From: Brienomyrus brachyistius
Taxonomy: Eukaryota > Chordata > Actinopteri > Osteoglossiformes > Mormyridae
Reading direction: 5' to 3'
Length of the DNA stretch: 64,000 nucleotides
Assembly (NCBI RefSeq): GCF_023856365.1
Contig: NC_064536.1
Coordinates: forward strand, 37,502,776-37,566,775
The notes beneath the pieces are model-generated. The model made no database searches. It was not told the DNA's origin and saw only the letters and a list, made by a program, of their open reading frames with translations. Positions 37,401 through 47,749 of this stretch are shown piece after piece. A program made the position numbers and the translations under genes. Positions within the stretch are counted from its first letter, which is position 1. Every line of letters starts with the position of its first letter.

Positions 37401-40400
37401 CGTGTCTGTGTACAGGGTTGGGGATGCGTGTCTGTGTACAGGGATGGGGATTCGTATGCATGTAAAGGGATGGGGATGCGTATGCACGTAAAGGCATGGG
37501 GATGCATGTCTGTGTGCAGGCAGGAGGATGAGTATGTGTGTATAGGCATGGGCATGCATGTCTGTGTGTAGGCAGGAGGATGAGTATGTGTGTATAGGCA
37601 TGGGGATGCATGTCTGTGTACAGGCAGGAGGATGAGTATGCGTCTATAAGCACAGGGATGCGTGTCGGTGTACAGGCAGGAGGATGAGTATGTGTGTATA
37701 AGCACTGGGATGCATGTCTGTGTGCAGGCAGGAGGATGAGTATGTGTGTATAGGCATGGGGATGCATGTCTGTGTGCAGGCAGGAGGATGAGTAAGCGTA
37801 TATAAGCACAGGGATGTGTGTTGGTATACAGGCAGGAGGATGAGTATGCGTCTATAAGCACAAGGATACGTGTAGGTGTGCAGGCAGGAGGATGAGTAAG
37901 CGTATATAAGCACAGGGATGTGTGTTGGTATACAGGCAGGAGGATGAGTATGCGTGTATAAGCACAGGGAAGTGAGTCGTTGTACAGGGTGGAGGATAAG
38001 TATGTGTGCATAAGCACACGGATGCGTGTCTGTGTACAGGCAGGAGGATGAATATGTGTGTATAGCCAACGGGATGCATGTCTGTGTACAGGCAGGAGGA
38101 TGAGTATGCATGTATAAGCACAGGGATGCGTGTCGGTGTACAGGCAGGAGGATGAGTATGCGTGCATAAGCACGGGGATGCATATCTGTCTACAGGCAGG
38201 AGGATGCGTATGTATGTATAGGCATGGAGATGCGTGTCTTTGTACAGGGATGAGGACGCGTGTCTGTGTACAGGGACGGGGACGCGTGTCTGTGTGCAGG
38301 CAGGAGGATGAGTATGCGTGTATAAGCACAGGGATGCATGTCGGTGTGCAGGTAGGAGGATAAGTGTGTGTATAAGGAACAGGGATGCGTGTCTGTGTAC
38401 AGGCAGGAGGATGAGTATGCGTGTAAAGGCACGGGGATGCGTGTCTGTGTACAGGCAGGATGAGTATGCGTGTATAGGCATGGGGATGCGTGACGGTGTA
38501 CAGGCATGGGGATGCGTATGCATGTATAGGCATGGGGATGCGTGTCTGTGTACAGGGATGGGATTCATGTCAGTGTATAGGCATGGGGATGCATGTCTGT
38601 GTACAGGGATGAGGACGCGTGTCTGTGTACAGGCAGGAGGATGAGTATGCGTGTATAAGCACAGCGATGCATGTCGGTGTGCAGGTAGGAGGATAAGTGT
38701 GTGTATAAGCACAGGGATGCGTGTCTGTGTACAGGCAGGAGGATGAGTATGCGTGTAAAGGCACGGGGATGCGTGTCTGTGTACAGGCAGGATGAGTATG
38801 CGTGTATAGGCATGGGGATGCGTGTCGGTGTACAGGCAAGAGGATGAGTATGTGTGTATAAGCACGGGGATGCGTGTCGGTGTACAGGCAGGAGGATGAG
38901 TATGCGTGCATAAGCACGGGGATGCATATCTGTCTACAGGCAGGAGGATGCGTATGCATGTATAGGCATGGAGATGCGTGTCTTTGTACAGGGATGAGGA
39001 CGCGTGTCTGTGTACAGGCAGGAGGATGAGTATGCGTGTATAAGCACAGCGATGCATGTCGGTGTGCAGGTAGGAGGATAAGTGTGTGTATAAGCACAGG
39101 GATGCGTGTCTGTGTACAGGCAGGAGGATGAGTATGCGTGTAAAGGCACGGGGATGCGTGTCTGTGTACAGGCAGGATGAGTATGCGTGTATAGGCATGG
39201 GGATGCGTGTCGGTGTACAGGCAGGAGGATGAGTATGCGTGTATAAGCACGGGGATGCGTGTCGTTGTACAGGCAGGATGAGTATGCGTGTATAGGCATG
39301 GGGATGCGTGTCTGTGTACAGGCAGGATGAGTATGCGTGTATAGGCATGGGGATGCGTGTCGGTGTACAGGCAGGAGGATGAGTATGCGTGTATAAGCAC
39401 GGGGATGCGTGTCGTTGTACAGGCAGGATGAGTATGCGTGTATAGGCATGGGGATGCGTGTCTGTGTACAGGCAGGATGAGTATGTGTGTATAGGCATGG
39501 GGATGCGTGTCGGTGTACAGGCAAGAGGATGAGTATGTGTGTATAAGCACGGGGATGCGTGTCGGTGTACAGGCAGGAGGATGAGTATGCGTGTATAAGC
39601 ACGGGGATGCGTGTCGTTGTACAGGCAGGAGGATGAGTATGCGTGTATAAGCACGGGGATGCGTATCTGTCTACAGGCAGGAGGATGCGTATGCATGTAT
39701 AGGCATGGAGATGCGTGTCTTTGTACAGGGATGAGGACGCATGTTTGTGTACAGGCAGGAGGATGAGTATGCGTGTATAAGCACAGGGATGCATGTCGGT
39801 GTGCAGGTAGGAGGATAAGTGTGTGTATAAGCACAGGGATGCGTGTCTGTGTACAGGCAGGAGGATGAGTATGCGTGTATAGGCACGGGGATGCGTGTCG
39901 GTGTACAGGCAGGAGGATGAGTATGCGTGTATAAGCATGGGGATGCGTGTCGTTGTACAGGCAGGAGGATGAGTATGCGTGTATAAGCACGGGGATGCGT
40001 GTCGTTGTACAGGCAGGAGGATGAGTATGCGTGTATAAGCACGGGGATGCGTGTCGGTGTACAGGGATGGGCATTCGTATGCATGTAAAGGGATGGGGGT
40101 GCGTATGCATATAAAGGCACGGGGATGCGTGTCTGTGTACAGGCATGCGGATGTGTATGCGTGTACAGGGATGGGGATGCGTGTCTGTGTACAGGGATGG
40201 GGATGCGTGTCTGTGTACAGGCATGAGGATGGTTATGCATGTATAGGCATGTGGATGCGTGTCTGTGTACAGGGATGGGGATGCGTGTCTGTGTACAGGG
40301 ATGGGGATGCGTGTCTGTGTACAGGGATGGGGATGCGTGTCTGTGTACAGGGATGGGGATGCGTGTCTGTGTACAGGGATGGGGATTCGTATGCATGTAA

Positions 40401-41197
40401 AGGGATGGGGATGCATATGCATGTAAAGGCATGGGGATGCGTGTCTGTGTACAGGCATGTGGATGTGTATGCGTGTACAGGGATGGGGATGCGTGTCTGT
40501 GTACAGGGATGGGGATGCGTGTCTGTGTACAGGGATGGGGATGCGTGTCTTTGTACAGGCATGGGGATGCGTATGCATGTATAGGCATGGGGATGCATGT
40601 CTTTGTACAAGGATGGGGATGCGTATGCATGTATAGGCATGGGGATGTGTGTCTTTGTACAGGGATGGGATTCATGTCAGTGTACAGGTATGGGGATGCG
40701 TGTCTTTGTACAGGCATGGGGATGCGTATGCATGTATAGGCATGGGGATGTGTGTCTGTGTACAGGCACGGGGATGCATATACGTGTATAGGCACGGGGA
40801 TATACATGTGTGAGGGTAATTCTACCTGCAGCAAACACATGCTACGAATAGCTTGATGAGTTCAAACCAACCCTATTTAGGGATGCTACTTATCGAAATT
40901 TATTTTTTTCCCCTCAAAAGTGAGGAGGGATGTGTCCCTTGTCCGCCCACCATCTGCGCCCCTGGCTAAAACTAAAGCTAACCTTAACTGTAACACTAAT
41001 ACTAACCCTAACCCTCGTATGACCTCTGGCTACCTCCTACAGGTTGCCAAGACATCGCGGAGGAGTTCCGTTCGCAGGAGATCGATGGCCAGGCTCTACT
41101 GCTCCTGACCGAGGACCACCTGATGGGGGCTATGAAGCTGAAGCTGGGACCGGCCCTGAAGATCCACGCCCGCATCAGTGACTTGAAGGGCTCCTAG
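28414..41197 (+). CDS. phc3: Polyhomeotic homolog 3, PRC1 subunit (756 aa from the assigned start)
   Basis: Polycomb repressive complex 1 component that polymerises through its SAM domain. Exons: 28414-28483 (ATG at 28469), 31715-31780, 31961-32153, 32414-33219, 33460-33900, 34035-34158, 34255-34351, 34567-34702, 34777-35014, 41043-41197; all junctions are GT-AG and in phase. Domains: long Pro/Ser/Thr-rich part (6-480); homology domain 1, QILTHLVEGFVIQEGLEPFP (about 486-505); FCS zinc finger with C555, C558, C574, C578; MTTRLRRQ motif; SAM domain 691-756 split by the last intron. VIQEGLEPFPVSRSSL, MTTRLRRQ and WTVD-VWAFIHS-PGCQDIA fit PHC3 better than PHC1 or PHC2. The glutamine-rich N-terminal part of mammalian PHC3 (983 aa) was not found; upstream coding exons may exist, so the start is provisional. 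Confidence 0.9.
29876..31390 (+). mobile_element. Degenerate hAT transposon with BED-finger transposase remnant, in a phc3 intron
   Basis: The left end CAGGGTTTCTACGCGG and the right end (reverse complement CAGGGTTTATGCAGG) are hAT-type termini. Subterminal GGTAGTAAAAGGTAGTAAA words occur at both ends in the same orientation. The interior gives FNDWCKTVTGNDRKAFCGIC, then in another frame GITAIKSDRESASHQQRIR (a BED-type zinc finger), then FRSMFTDSDIGKSFACGKDK and YMIRFGIAPHFKKLLVNN of the transposase. Frame breaks and loss of the catalytic region make it inactive. Flanking octamers do not match, so the exact ends are uncertain. Confidence 0.7.
35449..35520 (+). repeat. SINE head abutting the giant minisatellite
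   Basis: GGCATGGTGGTGCAGTGGTTAGCAC...GGGTTCGAATCTCCGCC is the tRNA-like head (A box TGGTGCAGTGG, B box GGTTCGAATCT) of the SINE family found complete at 17731-18073. The copy breaks off after CTCCGCCTG and the minisatellite begins within about 20 bp. Confidence 0.85.
35531..40812. repeat. 5.3-kb minisatellite of 26-bp units and 52-bp dimers in the last phc3 intron
   Basis: About 200 copies of a unit with the core ATGGGGATGCGTGTCTGTGT preceded by ACAGGG or ACAGGC. A second half-unit type is GGCAGGAGGATGAGTATGCG followed by TGTATA; the two types alternate as about 52-bp dimers over long stretches. Near 40150-40380 the 26-bp unit is repeated almost exactly. The plus strand is G/T-rich with a GGGG run in most units. 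It is free of stops in several frames, giving spurious ORFs up to 908 codons on the minus strand. It splits the SAM-domain coding sequence between exons 34777-35014 and 41043-41197. Confidence 0.97.
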
Positions 41198-41882
41198 TCA
41201 CACCTCTAGTCATGCCGAACACGGCCACACCTCCAAGCACAGGTGTCCCCTGAGTCCTGTGTCACATGACCCTGCCTCAAAAGCCTGCTCTTGAATGGAG
41301 CCTGAAGTCTGCAAGCTGCCATGTTTGCTGCTGACTGGTTTATCAGATGTAAAAGCACCCAGACCATCCTAGACCACAGGCTACAGACTAATGAAGCAGT
41401 GACTCCAGTGAGTGAGACAGGCTTTCTGGCCACTAGTCAGGCGCATCATCTCTATAGATACATACACTGAAGAGCTTTACAGCACTGCCTAATACAGCCA
41501 TTTATTGCTCATGTTTCAGAAAATCTCCACCGAAAGACATTCAAACACATTTTATATTTGTTGCATATCATCTTTTCGTTTTAAAATCAACTCAACTTTA
41601 AGCTAGGCAAAGGGTTGCAGTAATGAAACTAATTATACTGTTTATCTAAAAATAACTAAATATTTAACTTGTATTTATAATTCTAATGGAAGATGATAAT
41701 AGAAGTTTATTTTTACAGCCTTAAGAGTGATGTATTTCACTGAGGAAAGTTCACCAGCCTATGAAGGAAATGACAGTGTGTTCAGTGGGAATCCCACACT
41801 ATTAGCACAGGACCAAACAACCAAAACCTCCTCAAAGAAATAGTTTAAAACTGTAGAATTGTTTATATTACTAAAATTCTGA

Positions 41883-41888
41883 AATAAA
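41883..41888 (+). terminator. Candidate poly(A) signal of phc3
   Basis: AATAAA about 690 bp after the phc3 stop codon, followed within 60 bp by a T-rich and then GT-rich stretch. It is the first plus-strand AATAAA after the stop that I see. Confidence 0.55.
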
Positions 41889-42936
41889 GTATGTGGCACT
41901 TTGAAAGACGAATCCTGTTTCTCTGTACGCCTGGTTTGGCAGCTGCGTGGGCGTGGTATTAAAGTTTCGTTATTTGATTTGCTGTGCAAGTTCCTCTACA
42001 TCAACCCGTCAGAAGGGGTCACTGCTCCGGGTGCGCGCCGCGCCTGAAAGCGGGACCGCGCATCTGCTCTGCAACGTATTGGGCTTTTCGTTCCCCAAGA
42101 AGGTCCCAACAGACCAGTTACAAGTAAAAAAATAATGAGTAAATACATTAAATTAACGAAGAAAACGGCAACTACTGAAGCTCACGGCAATGACACACCC
42201 TAGGCAAAATACGGACCATTTTATTCCCCTTACGGTGTCTCATTAACCAAAATTATTTGGAGGGAAAAAAACACCAGTTAACATGAACACCATCGATAGG
42301 GGGCAGGAAAGATTCAGAAATTACACTGGGCAGTTTTTCAAGCAACAAAACCCATAAAAGTACACTCGATAAACACGGGAATTCACACCGCACGCATCAT
42401 GTAGGTCACGTGTCTTCTGAAATTAAAATAACGAAATAATGAAGGTGACATAGCACTGGGATACCCATCGATCAGCGCGGCTTGCTGGACCAGTGCCAGT
42501 CATGTAAATAATACAAATAACTGTGCGTAAGTAGTGTTTAGTATGCTGCATTGTGTTGTATCGTAGTGTCATATACAGTGTTTAAAAATATGTATTGTAA
42601 ATAAAATGTGTGTGCGCCCACCATGTGCAGTCGGGACGGCCAGCCCGGTGGGCAGAGTATAGCAGGAGTTTGGGTTGTGTTTCTTTATTTTAAGGACCAC
42701 AAATATTAATGGGCTCCCCCTTTAAGTAAAACCGCCTAGTTCTGTTCCTACCGCCGTGATGCTTTGGTCTGCTGACACTACAATAAAGTTCCCCAAACGG
42801 TACAGGCCTATTGAAAATCCAGAAAACTTGGCTTCAGGAACAGTCATCGAGTCATCCAGGCGAAGTGAAGAATTTACAGTTAATGAGAGTAGTGGGTGAA
42901 GAGTAAATCCCTCCGTCCTTTACTTCGAAACTCGCC

Positions 42937-42941
42937 ATTGG
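42937..42941 (+). promoter_or_regulatory. Inverted CCAAT box upstream of cldn11
   Basis: ATTGG (in GCCATTGGCTG) lies about 43 bp upstream of the TATA box at 42984. This spacing is common in NF-Y-bound TATA promoters. Confidence 0.5.
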
Positions 42942-42983
42942 CTGAAAGTTTCCGTCTGTTTTTTTTTCATCCACAGCATCGAA

Positions 42984-42990
42984 TATAAAA
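42984..42990 (+). promoter_or_regulatory. TATA box of cldn11
   Basis: TATAAAA in GAATATAAAAGCC, about 170 bp upstream of the claudin start codon. It predicts transcription initiation near 43012-43020 and a 5' UTR of roughly 140-150 nt without an intron. Confidence 0.65.
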
Positions 42991-43158
42991 GCCTGCAAAT
43001 TGGAAACTTCATTTCACTTCGAATAAGCGGGATTTTTAGAAGGATTTGCCACACCATTAATTTAAACAGGTGTTGGTGCGTACATTACCATTCATTATTA
43101 CTTCGTCCTGCTCAGGACTCTCACCTCCTTATCGCGCATCCAAAGCAACCATTTCCCC

Positions 43159-45060
43159 ATGGCTCGCGGCTGCATACGGTTCAGTGGCTTCGTGGTCAGC
43201 TGCCTCGGCTGGGTCGGCATCATCATCGCCACCGCCACCGGTGACTGGGTACTCACCTGCAAGTATGACATGCATACCTGCCGGCGGATGGACGAGCTGC
43301 GCACCCGGGGGCTCTGGGTGGACTGTGTCATCTCCACGGCGCTGTACCACTGCGTCGCGCTAAACCAAATCCTCGCCTTGCCAGGTAGGGTAGAGGCGCC
43401 TGTCTGCCTACTGTAAACAAATAAGGGCGTTACGTGAAATGCATTGGTACAGAGACAAAAAAATGCACAATTTCCATCGGTTAAAATGACTAATCTGTAT
43501 ATCTATATCTATTAAATCTGTTTGCATTCTATATAGTTTATGACACGTATCCAGAATGGAATTAAATGGCAAATAATAAAACGGTAATAAATGTAGTACA
43601 GTTAAAATATCGGCACAAAAGAACCTTTTTATTTTTTCCTCTAGGCCTACATACACATGTATGTAATACTATAATTAGTGTTTCCCATTGCTAATACATG
43701 TTATTACACAGCAGTCATTAGTAATGTTTAGTGTGAAACGATTAACAGCCTTAAACACCCCGAACTTAATCATTTGGTGCGTTATTTCCAGTTGCTTATT
43801 AATGACTATTAATGGTCTTCGCTCTGATTGGCCAGCCTACGTACAGGCGTGCCGCACGCTGATGGTCGTCGCGTGCTTCGTCGGGCTGCCAGCCGTCGCC
43901 CTCGCGCTGGCGGCGATGCCCTGCGTCACGCTGGGTGCCGAGCCCGACGGGGCCAAGCGGCGGCGAGCAGTGCTGGGGGGGCTCCTCACGCTCACAATGG
44001 GTAGGTGTCACGAGCCACAAGCGCTGGCAGAAAAGCTGAGCATAAACAGTCGTGTCCTATTCCTTGCGTGCTGATTAACTACAGATCCGTACACTGCCCG
44101 GCATGCCGAGGGCCTTCCTTCCGGTGGTGCCCTTTTAGCGGGGGTCGTGTAGCAGCCGCGGCCTGAGTGCTATCAGCGGCCGTGTGACTAATACCGGATT
44201 CGCCCCATATTTCCTAAATGCTGCAAACGTTTTTCCGCTTCGGATTAAAATGAGATCATCGTGCTTTTGGCTTGATTTAGCTCGTGTATGGAGTCTATTA
44301 GAATTAGGTGATCGTTGTTGACACACCACAGCACACAACAATGAAATGTGTCCTCTGCATTTAACCCATATGTAACATATCCGGGGATAGTTAATTCGGC
44401 ACCCAGGGAGCAGTGATTGGGGGCAATACCTTGCTGGTCAGGGATTCAAACCAGCAATCTTTTCATTATAAGTGCCCGTCCCTAACCATTAGGCCACCAC
44501 TGTCCTGCCAGTGTAATTAATCGCCATAGTATGTACATTGGTAAATTGATATCTGATAAATATGAAGATGCATTTAAAAATCTGTCTGTGTATATATCAT
44601 TTGAAACGTATATATTGCAAACCTGTATATTTTAAAAGTACTTAAATCTGCAGTTTGTTTAGTCACCTTGTACAGCATAAGCAGTAGCCTACTGATGACG
44701 CTCAGATATTAATGCTCAGATATTAATGCTCAGATATTAATGCCCGTCTCTGATCATGTGACTGGTTTTGCTTAATGCTGCCTGGACGCCCTGTGCTCCT
44801 CCTCTACAGCACTGTGTGGCATGGTGTCCACCGTGTGGTTCCCTGTGGGAGCGCACCAGGAACAGGAGATCATGTCCTTTGGCTTCTCCCTGTACTCCGG
44901 ATGGGTGGGCTCCGGCCTCTGCCTGGTGGGTGGCGTCATGGTTACCTGCTGCCATGGCAATTTCATCCGCCAACCAGAGCAGCGCTTCTACTACTCCAAG
45001 CCGGCGACCACCAGCCCTGGCCCCTCCTTGGGGAACCATGCCAAGAGCGTGCAAGTGTGA
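43159..45060 (+). CDS. cldn11: Claudin-11, complete 3-exon gene (213 aa)
   Basis: Four-pass tight-junction protein; in mammals it forms myelin and Sertoli-cell tight junctions (OSP). Exons 43159-43384, 43836-44000 and 44810-45060 join in phase with GT-AG introns. Visible: TM1 GFVVSCLGWVGIIIATATGD; first extracellular loop with the claudin signature W...GLWVDC...C; TM2 LMVVACFVGLPAVALALAAM; TM3 from GGLLTLTMALCGMVSTVWFP; TM4 GWVGSGLCLVGGVMVTCC. The C-terminus AKSVQV is a PDZ-ligand-like end equivalent to AKSAHV of human CLDN11. Length (human 207 aa), the QRFYYSK tail and neighbouring slc7a14 support claudin-11 over other claudins. An ATG with CCCC just upstream is the only plausible start. Confidence 0.95.
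44325..44512. repeat. Fish SINE/L2-tail-type interspersed repeat in cldn11 intron 2
   Basis: Contains GAAATGTGTCCTCTGCATTTAACCCAT, GGCACCCAGGGAGCAGTGATTGGGGG and CCCTAACCATTAGGCCACCACTGTCC. These blocks are recurring parts of a widespread teleost interspersed repeat. No target-site duplication was found, so the ends are approximate. Confidence 0.65.
44699..44742. repeat. Three copies of a 14-bp tandem repeat
   Basis: CTCAGATATTAATG repeated three times without change, about 70 bp upstream of cldn11 exon 3. Confidence 0.9.
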
Positions 45061-45446
45061 GGGGGGCAGAAACATCCCCCCCAGCCCCACTAAGAGATTT
45101 CTTATTGGGAAAAACTGGAGAACAAAACATGAACACAGAAATGCCCCCTATATCTCATTTACAATATAGGAACATTAGACTCTGTGCATGGCATGGGTCA
45201 CAAGACCACATGATCACATGGTTACCAGTCAGCGAATGAGAGGCATCCCTGCTCAGCATTACAACCCCCCCCCCCCCAATTTTCCACAAGTTCCTCGTTA
45301 TTTATTTCACCACCCAGCTTTATGCTTCTGTCATTTACAGAGACAGGGACGCTCTCCTCTCGACCCAGTGACATTTTTTTAATGAGTCATTGTATATACA
45401 ATCATTACTGGTAACCGATATTTATTAAGCTTTTTTCTTTTGTCTT

Positions 45447-45452
45447 AATAAA
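45447..45452 (+). terminator. Poly(A) signal of cldn11
   Basis: AATAAA in GTCTTAATAAAAATGACAG about 390 bp after the cldn11 stop codon. It gives a short 3' UTR. Confidence 0.6.
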
Positions 45453-45479
45453 AATGACAGATTGTACTATAGGGAAAGG

Positions 45480-47749
45480 GGATGGTTTCAGCCATCTGGG
45501 AAGGCATGGCCTTTGGCTTCTGACCCAGTATGTTTAGCTACTGGGGATTATGACAGGCGGGGCTGCCCATTGTTAAGATCACCTTAATCTCTTCATGCCA
45601 CGAGGAATAAAATATTTACCGAGGCTGACAGCTATTTATTTACAGCCTTTACAAGCTAACAAGTTATAATATTTACAGCAAATGAATTATGGATACATTC
45701 AGCCAGACATTAGCATCATATAACAAACTCGCAACCACACATGGACATGTTGGACACATGCAGGTGGCTTAATTATTAGTTTACCTACATTAGAAGTTAC
45801 TTTTATTAACAGTTAGTGATGCTACACGGAATTACGACTAGCGTTTTTTACAGGGGCACAAATGTGAAACATTTTAAGCAAAGTTGGACCAGCCTCACAT
45901 GTGTGTTTGGTATTCTGGACCAAAGCAGATACTTGTGATCACGTAATCATCTTGTATTTGGATGACAGCACAGCATAATAAGGTTAGTAAGTTTTGTACT
46001 TTAGCGTGAGATGTATTATATATTAAAAAGAATTAGGTTCCTTATTTTTCAAAGGCTTGACCAGACCAGCACACTGATGCAGATGCAGAGAGAGGCAGAC
46101 ATGTGTGAGCATCAAAACGAGCTGTGACCAGGCCCAGGGGCTGTGGTCCAGCATCTGCATTTATTTAGCTGATCCCTTTCGGTAAAGACCCATTTCCAGG
46201 GTCAGGAATCATCTGGTAAAGACAGCCGGTGTGTCAGCATGTCGAGAAACCTTCAAACAACAACTTACTGCAACGACATTCAAAATACAACACAAAGACA
46301 CACAGAGCTTCTGCTGGTGAGTAAAGCGCAGATGGTATAATACAAAATACACATTAAAGTGTCGCTATCTGACACTAAGAAAGTGAAATTTGAAGAAAAG
46401 AAAATCATATTATACATTTATGGCAAATTTCAAATTTTTGCCCCGGAAAGATGTTCGCAAAACCCTAGCATGGGTTTGAGCAAATAGGGAAGAGATGTGG
46501 TTTATTATTATTGCTGTTTACTTATATGTGATGCACAGCAGTAAAATGATGACATCAGACTCTCCATTACGAAACCGGCAAAGTGAAGAAGGAATGCTGG
46601 GTCATGCCTCGGACTCACAGCAGAGAATCCCAGACTGCCGGATGCCACAGGCACACGAGTGCGAGGCTCTCTCAGGAAGCCAGCCTGTAATTTCAACGAA
46701 ACATGATCAGCTGACAGGAACTGAAGTCATTCATCAGTGGCCATGCTGGGCTGCTGATTCATGAAAGCCATGAAATGAGCGTCCTCCTCATTCGGAGAAT
46801 TACTGGGATTTTACTTGTGCTTATTTCAGTGTAAGACCTGGGGGCCTCGGAGTGATTTTCTTTCGGGGGTGGGGGGGAATGCCCCGTCCCGGTTACAAAT
46901 TGACGCATCTATGATACTAGGGGATAAACCGACACACTGAAACACAGCTGCGATCTGAGCAGTGAGAGGCCCAGTGTGTAGCCCCCCTGAACAGGGCAAT
47001 CAGAAATAAGCATACGCATGAGTGCCTGGGGGGGGGTGTGCTTCTCCATGCACATATGGTTATGGGGGTACGGTCCATCCTGACTTCATACTTATAAAGC
47101 ACACAGGCAGGTGGGGTGCAGATTGAAGGTTTCAGAACCCATGAAATAAACATACTATTGAAATATCTATTAGAAATATCTGAAAAAGAGAATCATTTTA
47201 AACGAAACCATTGCTTTTGAATTGTGTCACCAGCAGCAGATGGGAGCTAAATCAATACTGACCTTGTAATTAAATCATCACCATGTGTGGACCACAATCA
47301 TCACTTACAAACAGCACTCTGTGATATCTGATCACATGACTAGGATGGGGCGGGCGGGGGGGACAAGAAGCTGTCACAGGAAGGGGCGGGATTCTCTGCC
47401 ACCCCGCTACTCTCATTGACTGTAGAGTTGCACATCAGCAAATGCACACATGGGGGACGGACACCCCATTGGAAACCCAGTGCACTACCAGTACAGGCCA
47501 CATTACCCAACGGAGCACTTACTGGCTTGGCACCATACCAGTAAAGCCACTGGTGAGTAATGCGGCAACAGATGTAAAATCATACTAGTTTTTGTGGAGA
47601 TTTCAACTTGGGTGTCAGTAGGAAGAGTACAGGAAAACTCATTAACTCGGTTAAAGTAGGCATTCCCCGGTACAGGCTCCCGCCCTCAGCTGCTCGCCGG
47701 TGCCCCCTTCTGGCAAGCAGGATCCTGTCCCCCATCCCCAGAGATACGC
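45480..47749. other. Intergenic region between convergent cldn11 and slc7a14
   Basis: No gene recognized. A fragment near 46155-46200 (CATTTATTTAGCTGATCCCTTTCGG) resembles a common fish repeat tail. The right part should contain the slc7a14 3' UTR. Confidence 0.45.

Noticed and set aside
18352..40812. CRISPR-like arrays
   Set aside because: The tandem units are contiguous or carry repeat-derived variants, not unique spacers, and the DNA is vertebrate.
35411..40840. Cys/His-rich ORFs up to 908 codons (MPIHTYSSSCLHTDMHPH-like repeats) on the minus strand
   Set aside because: They are translation of the 26-bp minisatellite in several frames, lying inside the last phc3 intron in antisense. There is no start context and no homology.
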